NCBI GenBank assembly: GCA_034120015.1
Contig: JAXEIF010000021.1
Coordinates: 1 to 7,607 of the forward strand
Reading direction: 5' to 3'
Source: CALXOJ01 sp034120015
GTDB lineage: Bacteria; Spirochaetota; Spirochaetia; JAFGXN01
DNA: 7,607 nucleotides
The notes under the pieces were generated by a model. That model was not told the DNA's origin. It searched no databases and saw only the letters and a list, made by a program, of their open reading frames with translations. The translations under genes and the position numbers were made by a program. Shown piece by piece: positions 1 to 7,105 of the stretch. Each line of letters starts with the position of its first letter. Position 1 is the first letter of the stretch.

Positions 1-471
1 ATTCAGGGGCTGGCCACCGCGGTGCTCGACTTAACCGAAACGGGCGCCCGCCTCTACGGCGGTGACTACGACTACTTTCTGTGGAAAAAGGCGCAAACAG
101 CCGCCGACACCCCGGCACCGGCCGTGCGCAACGGCAGCCCCGCCCCCACCGGCCGCAGCAGCGCACCGCAGCCGGCCGCCCCCGAAAGCCGCGGCGCAGC
201 CGCCGGCGACGACCACCGCCGCCAGAAAGAACAGCGCAACCTCATCAACCGCCTGCAAAAGGAGTCGGAAACACTGTTGGCGCAAATCGATGATACCGAA
301 GCGGAACTGAAGCGGCTGCACGCCGAATGGGCGCGCGAAGAGTGTTACAGCGATCCGCAAAAGTCGGCCGCCGTTGCCGAAGCGGTCCGCGCCGCCGAGG
401 CCGAACAGGAGCGGCTCACCGCGCGCTGGGAGGCTGTCGAAGAGGAACTGGCCGCCGCCCGCAAAGGATAA
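1..471 (+). CDS. ABC-F family ATP-binding cassette protein, C-terminal part (5' truncated by window)
   Basis: The reading frame is open from base 1 to the TAA at 469-471, giving 156 visible residues; the true start lies before the window. The opening residues (LATAVLDL, then ARLYGGDYDYFLWKK, visible residues 4-30) match the segment after the second ATPase domain of ABC-F proteins, where a short beta hairpin ends in a YxGNYxYYL-like motif. A Pro/Ala-rich linker follows (about 33-70), then a charged helical region (about 71-155) with heptad-like Leu/Glu spacing and a CYSDPQKSA turn. This is the coiled-coil C-terminal extension seen in Uup/YdiF-like members. ABC-F proteins are soluble tandem ATPases that act on ribosomes as translation factors or antibiotic-resistance factors, or act in DNA-related roles; the subtype cannot be decided because both nucleotide-binding domains are outside. 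Very high G+C sets it apart from everything to its right. It converges on the KAP gene. Confidence 0.82.
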   Translation: MQGLATAVLDLTETGARLYGGDYDYFLWKKAQTAADTPAPAVRNGSPAPTGRSSAPQPAAPESRGAAAGDDHRRQKEQRNLINRLQKESETLLAQIDDTEAELKRLHAEWAREECYSDPQKSAAVAEAVRAAEAEQERLTARWEAVEEELAAARKG

Positions 472-519
472 CAGCCCCCGCACCCCGAACAGAAAGCAAC
501 GCACCGCGGTTTATCTCGG

Positions 520-622
520 AAAAAACGTCCTACGTTTTTAAAAAAATCTCCTACGTTTTTAAAAAAATCTCCTACGTTTTAAAAAAAACGTCCTATGTTT
601 TTTAAAAAATGTCCTACGTTTT
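520..622. repeat. 21-bp A+T-rich tandem repeat array, about 4.5 units
   Basis: The pentamer TCCTA occurs at 528, 549, 570, 591 and 612, exactly 21 bp apart each time. Units 528-548 and 549-569 are identical (TCCTACG, then T5A7TC). Units 570-590 and 591-611 vary slightly in tract length and by CG/TG changes. A partial unit (612-622) closes the array and a half unit (520-527) opens it. Each unit holds a T-run followed by an A-run. The array lies between two convergent genes, and the TAG stop of the KAP gene (614-616, read on the minus strand) is inside the last unit. There are no unique spacers, so it is not a CRISPR. It could have arisen by slippage on a terminator-like hairpin, or mark an insertion boundary. 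Confidence 0.85.
521..539. terminator. Candidate bidirectional hairpin terminator within the 21-bp repeat
   Basis: AAAAACGT (521-528) and ACGTTTTT (532-539) are a perfect 8-bp inverted repeat around a CCT loop. Read in either direction, the hairpin ends in a run of T. It lies 49 bases after the ABC-F stop and past the 3' end of the KAP operon, which is where a shared terminator would be expected. The related unit at 583-601 keeps the pairing through a G-U wobble. The stem has only two G-C pairs, so it would be a weak intrinsic terminator unless several copies act together. No better stem-loop is visible between 472 and 613. Confidence 0.4.
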
Positions 623-2062
623 CGGAAGATGCCCGGTCGAATGTTCGCACTCTTCTTTTAAATCGTACATGAAATCCGATTCATCTTCATCACCGGACAA
701 TATCTTCATGACCGACTCGAAGACTCTTAAGAACAGTGTTGTTTGGCGAATACGCTCGTTGAAAGAAGACGCATAAAATGAATCAATATACTCGACTTTT
801 TCTGCTTCCAGAAAATAAGTCAAAATCACGGATACTGGATTCCCCATATCCGCAAGAAGCTTCCAGGCGGTTTGAGTCGAATCCTCTGTAAAACAGTTAT
901 TTAATTTAAATAATCTGTCGATATTCCGTTCGATTGGTGTCTTATCCGATACATCCAGACGAATTTGAACGGGCACGGATGGCGCAATTCCGAACCTTTT
1001 TTTATTTTTCAGATAATAAATCGAAACAGCCGTCAAAATTTCATAGACTAAAACGCCGTAGTGAAACGAATCGAGCTGAACTCCCTGAAGGCGGGGGGCG
1101 CACTTAGCGCTCCAATTCACGGCCAATTCGTGACACAATTTAACCTGTTTAAAAATCTTTTCCTGCTCGCGGCGCGGTATTCCTTCCATAATTTGCGAGA
1201 CACAGTCGAGTAAAAAAGACTTATTGAAAACCATATAGAAAAAGTAACGCCATTCTTCGTACCCTTTTTCGAGTCCCATTAACAGATTTTCGGCACCGGT
1301 ATCGGGCTTACCGGCAGGTAACGGGATAACGATATCGACAAATTTGGTCATGTATTTCTCGAAAAAAGGACGAACTTCCCCCTCCTTTGCGGGAGTCCCG
1401 TAAAAAACGTTATAGATGCTGTGAGCCAGACGGGAAGCGTCGACGGCGGTTATCAGAATGATTTGCGTTTCGCCGACAATGTGGTGCAGGCGTTCCAAAA
1501 CTTTTACGGCGTATTCGGGCAGGCAGCGATCCAGTTCGTCGACAATCAGCACCACCGGCCTCTTTTCGGACAAATCGGCTAATGCGGAATGTAATTTTCC
1601 GACAGCTGCCGTTAGCGGCAAACAGGAATCAATCTCTTTCGGAGAAAGAAATTGTCTTTCATGCTTTTTAACAAATTTCAGAATTTTAGCCGCCCCTTTA
1701 ATTTGACGAAGCCCGGTCAGATCGCCCATAAGCTCGATAATCTCAATAAGATTATCGGTAAATTCTTTTTGCTCATCTTTTTCGGGTAAAATCCGATTTT
1801 CTTTCATTTGCTCCAAAAACACAGAAACCAGAGCCATCAGCGGTTCGTCGTAATAATCGCGTTCCCAGGCGTTGTAATGAAAAACAAGGGCGCGGGTTTC
1901 GAGCTGTTCTTCCAACATTTGCAAAACATACGTTTTGCCGCTTCCCCATTGACCGTCGATAGCCAGCGAATAACCGGCTTTATTGTCGATTTTGTTTTCG
2001 ATGACCTGCCGAACCATTTCGACATAATCGCCCCGTTTGAGAACATCGGGGGGAAGAACCAT
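614..2062 (-). CDS. KAP family P-loop NTPase
   Basis: This 482-residue protein (numbered from ATG 2062) carries the KAP NTPase signature. Walker A is GQWGSGKT (37-44). The family motif HYNAWERDYYDEPLMAL follows (62-78). Walker B is VVLIVDELD with RCLPE directly after it (170-183). Next come a TAVD element (205-208) and KYMTKFVDIVIPLP (236-249). The remaining C-terminal part is helical and not recognisable. KAP NTPases are STAND-like ATPases, several of them found in anti-phage systems. Many have membrane segments inserted between Walker A and B; none is evident here, so this one looks cytosolic. ATG 2062 is chosen because AAAGGAGA (2071-2078) lies 8 nt upstream. An upstream in-frame ATG at 2119 would overlap the SIR2 gene by over 50 nt. 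The gap to the SIR2 stop is 4 nt, so the two proteins are probably made together and may interact; a sensor or regulator role is inferred. The stop codon falls in the 21-bp repeat. Confidence 0.9.
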   Translation of the reverse strand: MVLPPDVLKRGDYVEMVRQVIENKIDNKAGYSLAIDGQWGSGKTYVLQMLEEQLETRALVFHYNAWERDYYDEPLMALVSVFLEQMKENRILPEKDEQKEFTDNLIEIIELMGDLTGLRQIKGAAKILKFVKKHERQFLSPKEIDSCLPLTAAVGKLHSALADLSEKRPVVLIVDELDRCLPEYAVKVLERLHHIVGETQIILITAVDASRLAHSIYNVFYGTPAKEGEVRPFFEKYMTKFVDIVIPLPAGKPDTGAENLLMGLEKGYEEWRYFFYMVFNKSFLLDCVSQIMEGIPRREQEKIFKQVKLCHELAVNWSAKCAPRLQGVQLDSFHYGVLVYEILTAVSIYYLKNKKRFGIAPSVPVQIRLDVSDKTPIERNIDRLFKLNNCFTEDSTQTAWKLLADMGNPVSVILTYFLEAEKVEYIDSFYASSFNERIRQTTLFLRVFESVMKILSGDEDESDFMYDLKEECEHSTGHLPKT

Positions 2063-2066
2063 ACAG

Positions 2067-5000
2067 CTACTCTCCTTTTGATAACGGATTCTCCTGAATC
2101 CAATATTCGATAGCATCACTGCTTTGATGATATTTTTCCTTGAGAATTGCGGCCAGCTGTTTCAGCTGTGCTTTGACAAATAAAATATCGTAGCAGTACG
2201 GAACAGACAATTGAAATTTTCTCAAAATTGCCAGCGCCAAAGACAGGGTATATTCATTATTGAAAATACCGTGCCAGTATTCGTCATCACCGAAAGCATT
2301 AACAATAACTTCTATTACTGCCTCAAATTCGCGATCATCCTGAACATAAACTTTTGTCAGACCGGCATTAAAAACATACAAGTATTCCTTCGTAATATTC
2401 AGGGCTCGAAAATAACGAAACGATCTGATATAAGAAATCCTGAACTTCTGTAAATTGGATGTATAGAGCCATTCCAAACGGAGGAAAGTCTCCAATTCTT
2501 TCCGAAACGCTTCCCGAAATACTTCACAAGTTTTTTCTATCGAAGGGCTTTTCCGGCGCTCTTCTTCATTTGTTATACAATTTAAAGATGAATAATACGA
2601 ATTGAAAAAAATAAGTCGATCATCCGAATCCCGTCCTAACAAATCGGGATTTTCTTTGTAAAAATCATAGTATTTTAAATAAATCCGGGCAATCTCTTCC
2701 TTATCCCCAAAAGAGAGAAGTTCCGCACGATAGAGTGCATTGATATAATCGGATATACGGTAATCGGAGGAAGAATGGAAGCGGGTCATTTCATGCTTTC
2801 TGACCGTATCCATCACCTTTTCCCTGACGGCTTCGGATTTAAGTAAAATAACAAAGTAAGGATCTCTTTGAGTAAAAATCATTTCGGGATAGGCTTGTTT
2901 CACCTTTTTTTGAATATCGTTTTTTAAATAAGGATATCCGTACAGACAAAGCTGCATTCTGTCTTTCACGTCCTGTTCCAACAAGTCCCGAATTTCCTTT
3001 AAATCAAAAACCTGCCGAATTACGGAGTGCATATCTTCCTTTCTCAGCAACTCCTGATAATAATACAAAAATTCGGAGTAAAAGATCTCACGGGTCTCTT
3101 TGGGGGCATCCTCCCGAACCCGATGCATAACCCACTGTAAAAGAAAAGCAAACTGTTCTTTATTTTTGAGCCGCTGTATATAAACGGTCAACGGTGACTT
3201 AGCGCCCCATCTGTACCCTAAAGATATCAGGTGTCTGATCTGATGATCATCATCCGACGGGCTTTGAATTTCGTCAAAAAGAAAGTCGAAAAACGGTTCC
3301 CCGGTTCGGGAATCCGTATATTTCGACATTTCTGCCAGTAAAAAAAGATAGATATAAATAATCTCTCCGGATTTTAATTTTTGTTTGAGAATCTCAAAAA
3401 CTGCACTAAAAATGTGCGTAATCGTTTTTTCCGGTAAAAACCTCATGATTTTCGACAAAACAAGACGTAAATAGCCTTCAATTGGATCATACCCAAACGC
3501 CGAAAGAGAATAAGCAAAAAGTTTTACCAAATGATAGGATGATTCGGCAAGTCCGGGAATCATTTCGATTACTTTTTTATTTCGGATTAACCCGAACACC
3601 GGCTGCCCCGTATACTCGCAAAAATTAAGGTGGCGCACCGCATAAAAATACTCTTTATTCGGATCGACCATCATCGGAACAGTCACCGCATACCTTACCG
3701 ACTCGTTAAAAGATAACGACTCGGGGGGATGGTTCCGAAACGCATCGAGAAAATCGGAGGGATTTTTAATTTTTCTATCGGGGGAAATAGTCTCGCTTAT
3801 CCGATACCCCGGATTGGAAAGTCCGCCATTCAATGTTTTTTTATAGTAATTGATATTGGCAGCAACAAAATGTTTCAGTTGCGGGGTGTCTTTATCGCAC
3901 GCTTTCTCTGCCGCTTCCGCCAACGCACGAATCTCTTCTTTTTGCTCCCGATTTTGATACCTTAAAGATTCGAAAAGATTCAAAAGCGTCATTTTTCGTA
4001 AAATAAAAAGCGCGTTCGGCTTTTCTCTTTTTTCGGGATGCCATTGCATCAAAAGTGTTTTGAGTTCCGTATAACGCAAACGATCTATACAGTTCAACGC
4101 TTTTTGATAAAAAACAATCTCTTCCAGATTTGCGGATTTACCTTCGTTCTCGCAAAAAAGGTCAAACTCCTTTTGCCGCTCTGTTTCCCGATAATACTTC
4201 AGAATCAGCTCCGAAAAAACAAAGGCGTTCGTTTTTATCAAATCCTTTTCCCGAAATTTCAGAACAATCTTTTCGACTGTTTCGACGGAATAAATGTCTG
4301 TCAGAGAATAATAATTGCTCAAAAGCCAACGGTATAAGAAAATGTAGTGAACCTCTGTCCAATTCTCAATATCGCCCGCCATTTCCTGAACCTTGGATAT
4401 TAAAAATCCGGGAATCACCAGATTGTAGTAAGAAAAAAGCTCGATACTGTTATATTTTTCCATATCGGAAAGAGATAATTTTCCGTTTGAAAAATCAATT
4501 TCTCTGATAATACGAAAATCAGTCTGATCAAAATTATCTGTCAGTAATTTTGTATTTTTAAGACGGGCGATTTCTTCAAAAATGAACTCGTTTAAAGAGA
4601 AATAAGTTAATTCTTTATGGTTATTGTTCTTACCGTGACTGTCGGGCAGCTCATGGTCTGCGTTCAGCAGACGATAGTAATCGCGCACTTTGAGTCTGAT
4701 AATGTTGTTATTGCGGTAAAATTGATTTAAGGCTCTTTCATATTCACTGTCCGACGGTTGCGGATCAAAGGGGCACACATCGAAAAGAAAAATCGGATTG
4801 GGATATTCCGTATTTCCGCCTTTGGTCATCGTTCTCTTTAATTCTTTTATCCAATAAAGAAAATTGGGATCCCGACCGGAAAACCCCATCAGGCAAAACG
4901 GCAGTTCAAGGATTTTTGTCTGCATAAAATTGAAAAAGGATGCATGTTCGGTTTTGTAATTGTCGAAATCCGACTGTGTCGCAATATACAAACAGGAATC

Positions 5001-5660
5001 GCAATCATCAAAACTGTATTCGTTTTTATCGACTTGCTCTTTTGTCCGAATCGATCCGTTCAATTTTACAATCCGATGATCCTTCCGACACCGTAAATCC
5101 TTCGCTCTTTGAACAGGATAATAATCATTTTCCGCCGGATTTCTTTCCAGTAAATCATCCCAATTGGTTGTCATGACATCGACCCATCCCAACCCCAAAA
5201 GTTTTTGATGTAAGGAAAGATTATCCGTATTTTTATCGATACGGGAAAACTGATTTTCTATATAAATATCCAGCGCCTCCCGCATACCGCCTTTTGCCTT
5301 TACATATTCTTGGGCAACAACCGTTTCACCCTTTTGAAGTATTTCTTTCTCGATATTTTCCTCATCGCATTTCGGATACAGTTCTTTGTAAGCGTTTGTT
5401 AAAAGCGCCACCCAGTTTTGATAACAGGCTTCTTTCTTTTGCTGTTTTCCCTCATTGGCATTTAAACTGAATCCGGCACCCACCATCACCGATATCCCGT
5501 CTTCCGTCAGTTTTTGGGCAATATAGTTGAGACACATTTCGAATTTCAGACGTTCATTCGATTCGTGATAATACTTTTCATATTCAAACAGATTCGGCGA
5601 AGCGACAATTTTCTGCCGACCGGAGTCAATTTGTTTATCGGACACTTTTTCTTCCCTCAC
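2067..5660 (-). CDS. Large SIR2-domain protein (SIR2_2-like), putative NAD+-consuming defence effector
   Basis: This 1197-residue protein has an N-terminal SIR2-type Rossmann domain (about 45-300). Visible motifs are VMVGAGFSLNA (58-68), MTTNWDDLLER (163-173, with the conserved Asn 166), KLNGSI (199-204), MGFSGRDPNF (258-267) and a final strand IFLFDV (290-295). In this family KLNGSI normally reads KLHGS and its His is catalytic; here it is Asn 201 (codon AAC at 5058-5060). The remaining 870 or so residues match nothing I can name. They are rich in Tyr, Phe, Leu and charged residues and look helical; about 515-590 resembles TPR-like helical pairs. Large SIR2-plus-helical proteins such as DSR-type effectors deplete NAD+ upon phage sensing, and that role is inferred here by similarity. 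The start is GTG 5660, overlapping the HsdS stop as GTGA. GTG 5645 is an alternative with a better-spaced ribosome binding site. No transmembrane segment or signal peptide is evident. It probably works with the KAP NTPase downstream. Confidence 0.87.
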   Translation of the reverse strand: MREEKVSDKQIDSGRQKIVASPNLFEYEKYYHESNERLKFEMCLNYIAQKLTEDGISVMVGAGFSLNANEGKQQKKEACYQNWVALLTNAYKELYPKCDEENIEKEILQKGETVVAQEYVKAKGGMREALDIYIENQFSRIDKNTDNLSLHQKLLGLGWVDVMTTNWDDLLERNPAENDYYPVQRAKDLRCRKDHRIVKLNGSIRTKEQVDKNEYSFDDCDSCLYIATQSDFDNYKTEHASFFNFMQTKILELPFCLMGFSGRDPNFLYWIKELKRTMTKGGNTEYPNPIFLFDVCPFDPQPSDSEYERALNQFYRNNNIIRLKVRDYYRLLNADHELPDSHGKNNNHKELTYFSLNEFIFEEIARLKNTKLLTDNFDQTDFRIIREIDFSNGKLSLSDMEKYNSIELFSYYNLVIPGFLISKVQEMAGDIENWTEVHYIFLYRWLLSNYYSLTDIYSVETVEKIVLKFREKDLIKTNAFVFSELILKYYRETERQKEFDLFCENEGKSANLEEIVFYQKALNCIDRLRYTELKTLLMQWHPEKREKPNALFILRKMTLLNLFESLRYQNREQKEEIRALAEAAEKACDKDTPQLKHFVAANINYYKKTLNGGLSNPGYRISETISPDRKIKNPSDFLDAFRNHPPESLSFNESVRYAVTVPMMVDPNKEYFYAVRHLNFCEYTGQPVFGLIRNKKVIEMIPGLAESSYHLVKLFAYSLSAFGYDPIEGYLRLVLSKIMRFLPEKTITHIFSAVFEILKQKLKSGEIIYIYLFLLAEMSKYTDSRTGEPFFDFLFDEIQSPSDDDHQIRHLISLGYRWGAKSPLTVYIQRLKNKEQFAFLLQWVMHRVREDAPKETREIFYSEFLYYYQELLRKEDMHSVIRQVFDLKEIRDLLEQDVKDRMQLCLYGYPYLKNDIQKKVKQAYPEMIFTQRDPYFVILLKSEAVREKVMDTVRKHEMTRFHSSSDYRISDYINALYRAELLSFGDKEEIARIYLKYYDFYKENPDLLGRDSDDRLIFFNSYYSSLNCITNEEERRKSPSIEKTCEVFREAFRKELETFLRLEWLYTSNLQKFRISYIRSFRYFRALNITKEYLYVFNAGLTKVYVQDDREFEAVIEVIVNAFGDDEYWHGIFNNEYTLSLALAILRKFQLSVPYCYDILFVKAQLKQLAAILKEKYHQSSDAIEYWIQENPLSKGE
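2071..2078 (-). promoter_or_regulatory. Ribosome binding site of the KAP gene
   Basis: On the minus strand this reads AAAGGAGA, a near-consensus Shine-Dalgarno sequence 8 nt before ATG 2062. It overlaps the final codons (SKGE) of the SIR2 gene, so ribosomes finishing SIR2 could re-initiate on the KAP gene. It decides the start at 2062 over the upstream in-frame ATG at 2119. Confidence 0.75.
5654..5658 (-). promoter_or_regulatory. Possible ribosome binding site favouring a SIR2 start at 5645
   Basis: GAGGG on the minus strand lies 8 nt before GTG 5645 (residue 6 of the longer SIR2 reading). The GTG at 5660 has only a GAGG-like run almost touching it. Either start leaves the SIR2 domain intact. 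Confidence 0.35.
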
Positions 5661-7105
5661 CCCTCAACCGCTTTTTCGATAATATCAAGGGTACCGAAAA
5701 TCTGTTCTATTTTTTCTACAATCCGCTTTTGTTCGGCAAGGGGCGGAATGGGAAATAATGTATTCGCAACATAATCTTTTCCAATTCTTTGTTGCCCCAC
5801 TGCTCCCGAGAAACAAGCAATTCCGTTTTTTATAAAACGTTCTGTTTTAACGAACCAGAAAAGAAAGGTATCCAATAAAATATTATGAGCTGGACGTAAA
5901 ATATGTAATTCCGTTGTGCCGGCACCAAATCCGTTTACAAGATTCTTAAAAAGCACAGATTTTCTGTTTTCAAAGCAGGGAGTTATTTTCGCTATGCCTA
6001 CATCATTATCTGCGAAAACAGTAAATCCGGATTTAACGGAATCCCATTGTCTGATTTCATATGTAAAATCTTTTGAAAATCCCGGATTAATACAAGCCAT
6101 AGGGACAAAAGAAACATCAATATTTTTTTCTATATTATTTTTAGGGTTTATATCACATATCTCCCCCAACCTGCACCACTTCCACCCGGCGGGGATATCA
6201 AAAGGTATTTCCTCTTCCGTAATTTCCGGCAGGGATTTTTCTTTCTTTATCTTTCCCCCGGCAATCAGGCGTTGTTTCTCTTCCCGGATACGTTCCAAAA
6301 GTTCTTCCGCACTGCCTTCTTCCGGCCGCTGTTCGGTCAGCTTGCCCCGTACCGCCAAATCCAACACCCGGCTTTTGGTATGCCGTACCGCGGTTTTTAA
6401 CGCCAGCCGGTTTTCTTCGATAATATCCGCCTGTTTGAAAATCTGTTCTATCTTTTCCGCAATCCGTTTCTGTTCGGCAAGAGGCGGAAGGGGGATACAA
6501 TGTTGCCTTACAACATTGATTGTTATTGCCTTAAATGTGGTTCCCGTAGCTTTCATCTCAAAATACTCTTTTTGAGATTTCAACCAGTAAAACCAAAATT
6601 CCGATTCTATGGTATAGTGGGGATAAATTGAACATAAACCTCGACCTATACAGATATCCCTTAATGTAATATTAACAACCCCTACAGGAGCCCTAACACA
6701 TAAAAGCACAGAACCGGAAACAGCAATTCTGGTCGCTTCGAATGTTTTTATCGATGATTGTGTCAAAAATTTATTTGTAAAACAAATCTTTCCTTGATGA
6801 AATTCTATTCCATCACTAGATGTCGTTATGGAACTTCCGTCCGGAGATTGTCCCATTATGACTTCACATATCTCCCCCAGTCTCACCCACTTCCACCCGG
6901 CGGGAATATCAAAGGGAATTTCGTCTTCCGTAATTTCCGGCAGGGGCTTCTCTTTTTTGAGTTTTCCTTCGGCAATCAGGCGCTGTTTCTCTTCCCGGAT
7001 ACGTTCCAAAAGCTCTTCCGCACTGCCTTCTTCCGGCCGCTGTTCGGTCAGCTTGCCCCGTACCGCCAGGTCAAGGATTTTGGCTTTCAGGTGGGCAATC
7101 TTCAT
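5657..7105 (-). CDS. hsdS: Type I restriction-modification specificity subunit HsdS, two target-recognition domains
   Basis: The 482-residue protein is a full-length S subunit, which sets the DNA sequence recognised by a type I methylase/restriction complex. It has two similar halves. Residues 11-80 and 248-317 are 65/70 identical (LDLAVRGKLTEQRPEEGSAE through IPAGWKW and RLGEIC). TRD1 follows at about 80-200, with GQSP and IGRGL elements. TRD2 is at about 317-450, with an AKITPCFEN element. Each TRD ends in PPLAEQKRI.EKIEQIF (207-223 and 454-470), the helix that forms the spacer between half-sites. ATG 7105 overlaps the Fic stop (ATGA), and AGAGGA at 7115-7120 lies 9 nt upstream. The TGA stop overlaps the SIR2 start. 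HsdM and HsdR are absent from the window and presumably lie beyond its right edge. The recognition sequence cannot be read from the protein. Confidence 0.95.
   Translation of the reverse strand: MKIAHLKAKILDLAVRGKLTEQRPEEGSAEELLERIREEKQRLIAEGKLKKEKPLPEITEDEIPFDIPAGWKWVRLGEICEVIMGQSPDGSSITTSSDGIEFHQGKICFTNKFLTQSSIKTFEATRIAVSGSVLLCVRAPVGVVNITLRDICIGRGLCSIYPHYTIESEFWFYWLKSQKEYFEMKATGTTFKAITINVVRQHCIPLPPLAEQKRIAEKIEQIFKQADIIEENRLALKTAVRHTKSRVLDLAVRGKLTEQRPEEGSAEELLERIREEKQRLIAGGKIKKEKSLPEITEEEIPFDIPAGWKWCRLGEICDINPKNNIEKNIDVSFVPMACINPGFSKDFTYEIRQWDSVKSGFTVFADNDVGIAKITPCFENRKSVLFKNLVNGFGAGTTELHILRPAHNILLDTFLFWFVKTERFIKNGIACFSGAVGQQRIGKDYVANTLFPIPPLAEQKRIVEKIEQIFGTLDIIEKAVEG
5675..5755 (-). repeat. 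HsdS distal conserved-region repeat, copy 2
   Basis: This encodes residues 451-477 of HsdS, ending TRD2, and is the counterpart of 6416-6496. Both encode PPLAEQKRI.EKIEQIF followed by a DII element. The similarity is visible at DNA level but less exact than in the longer proximal repeat. Confidence 0.65.
6155..6364 (-). repeat. HsdS internal direct repeat, copy 2 (proximal to TRD2)
   Basis: This encodes HsdS residues 248-317 and is a near copy of 6866-7075, displaced by 711 bp in the same orientation. The encoded 70-residue segments differ at five positions (E46G, L49I, P54S, D61E and V74C, copy 1 to copy 2). Such long direct repeats could allow recombination that removes or exchanges a TRD. 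Confidence 0.85.
6416..6496 (-). repeat. HsdS distal conserved-region repeat, copy 1
   Basis: This encodes residues 204-230 of HsdS, the central conserved helix after TRD1, and is the counterpart of 5675-5755. With the proximal repeats it brackets each TRD as an exchangeable cassette. Confidence 0.65.
6866..7075 (-). repeat. HsdS internal direct repeat, copy 1 (proximal to TRD1)
   Basis: This encodes HsdS residues 11-80. It matches 6155-6364 in the same orientation, with 65 of 70 encoded residues identical. The unusually high identity between the two halves of one S subunit suggests recent duplication of a half-gene or ongoing gene conversion between halves. Confidence 0.85.

Noticed and set aside
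327..605. Plus-strand reading frame with a repeated KKxSYVF heptapeptide
   Set aside because: It is out of frame with the ABC-F gene for its first half, and the heptapeptide merely reflects the 21-bp DNA repeat read in a frame without stops. It has no start with a ribosome binding site.
520..622. Regular repeats considered as a CRISPR array
   Set aside because: The units are only 21 bp and directly abutting, with no unique spacers and no cas genes.
2063..2119. Longer KAP start at ATG 2119
   Set aside because: It would overlap the SIR2 coding end by 53 nt, adds residues unlike the family, and ATG 2062 has a near-consensus ribosome binding site at the right distance.
4130..4507. 125-codon plus-strand open frame
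   Set aside because: It is antisense to the SIR2 gene, has biased composition typical of a shadow frame and no convincing ribosome binding site.
5916..6575. 219-codon plus-strand open frame
   Set aside because: It lies wholly antisense to hsdS, whose protein has strong family motifs in the same bases. The translated product has no recognisable feature.
5657..7105. HsdS internal duplication considered as two fused or frameshifted genes
   Set aside because: Two TRDs with two conserved regions is the normal architecture of a full-length S subunit, and the frame is continuous at the usual length.
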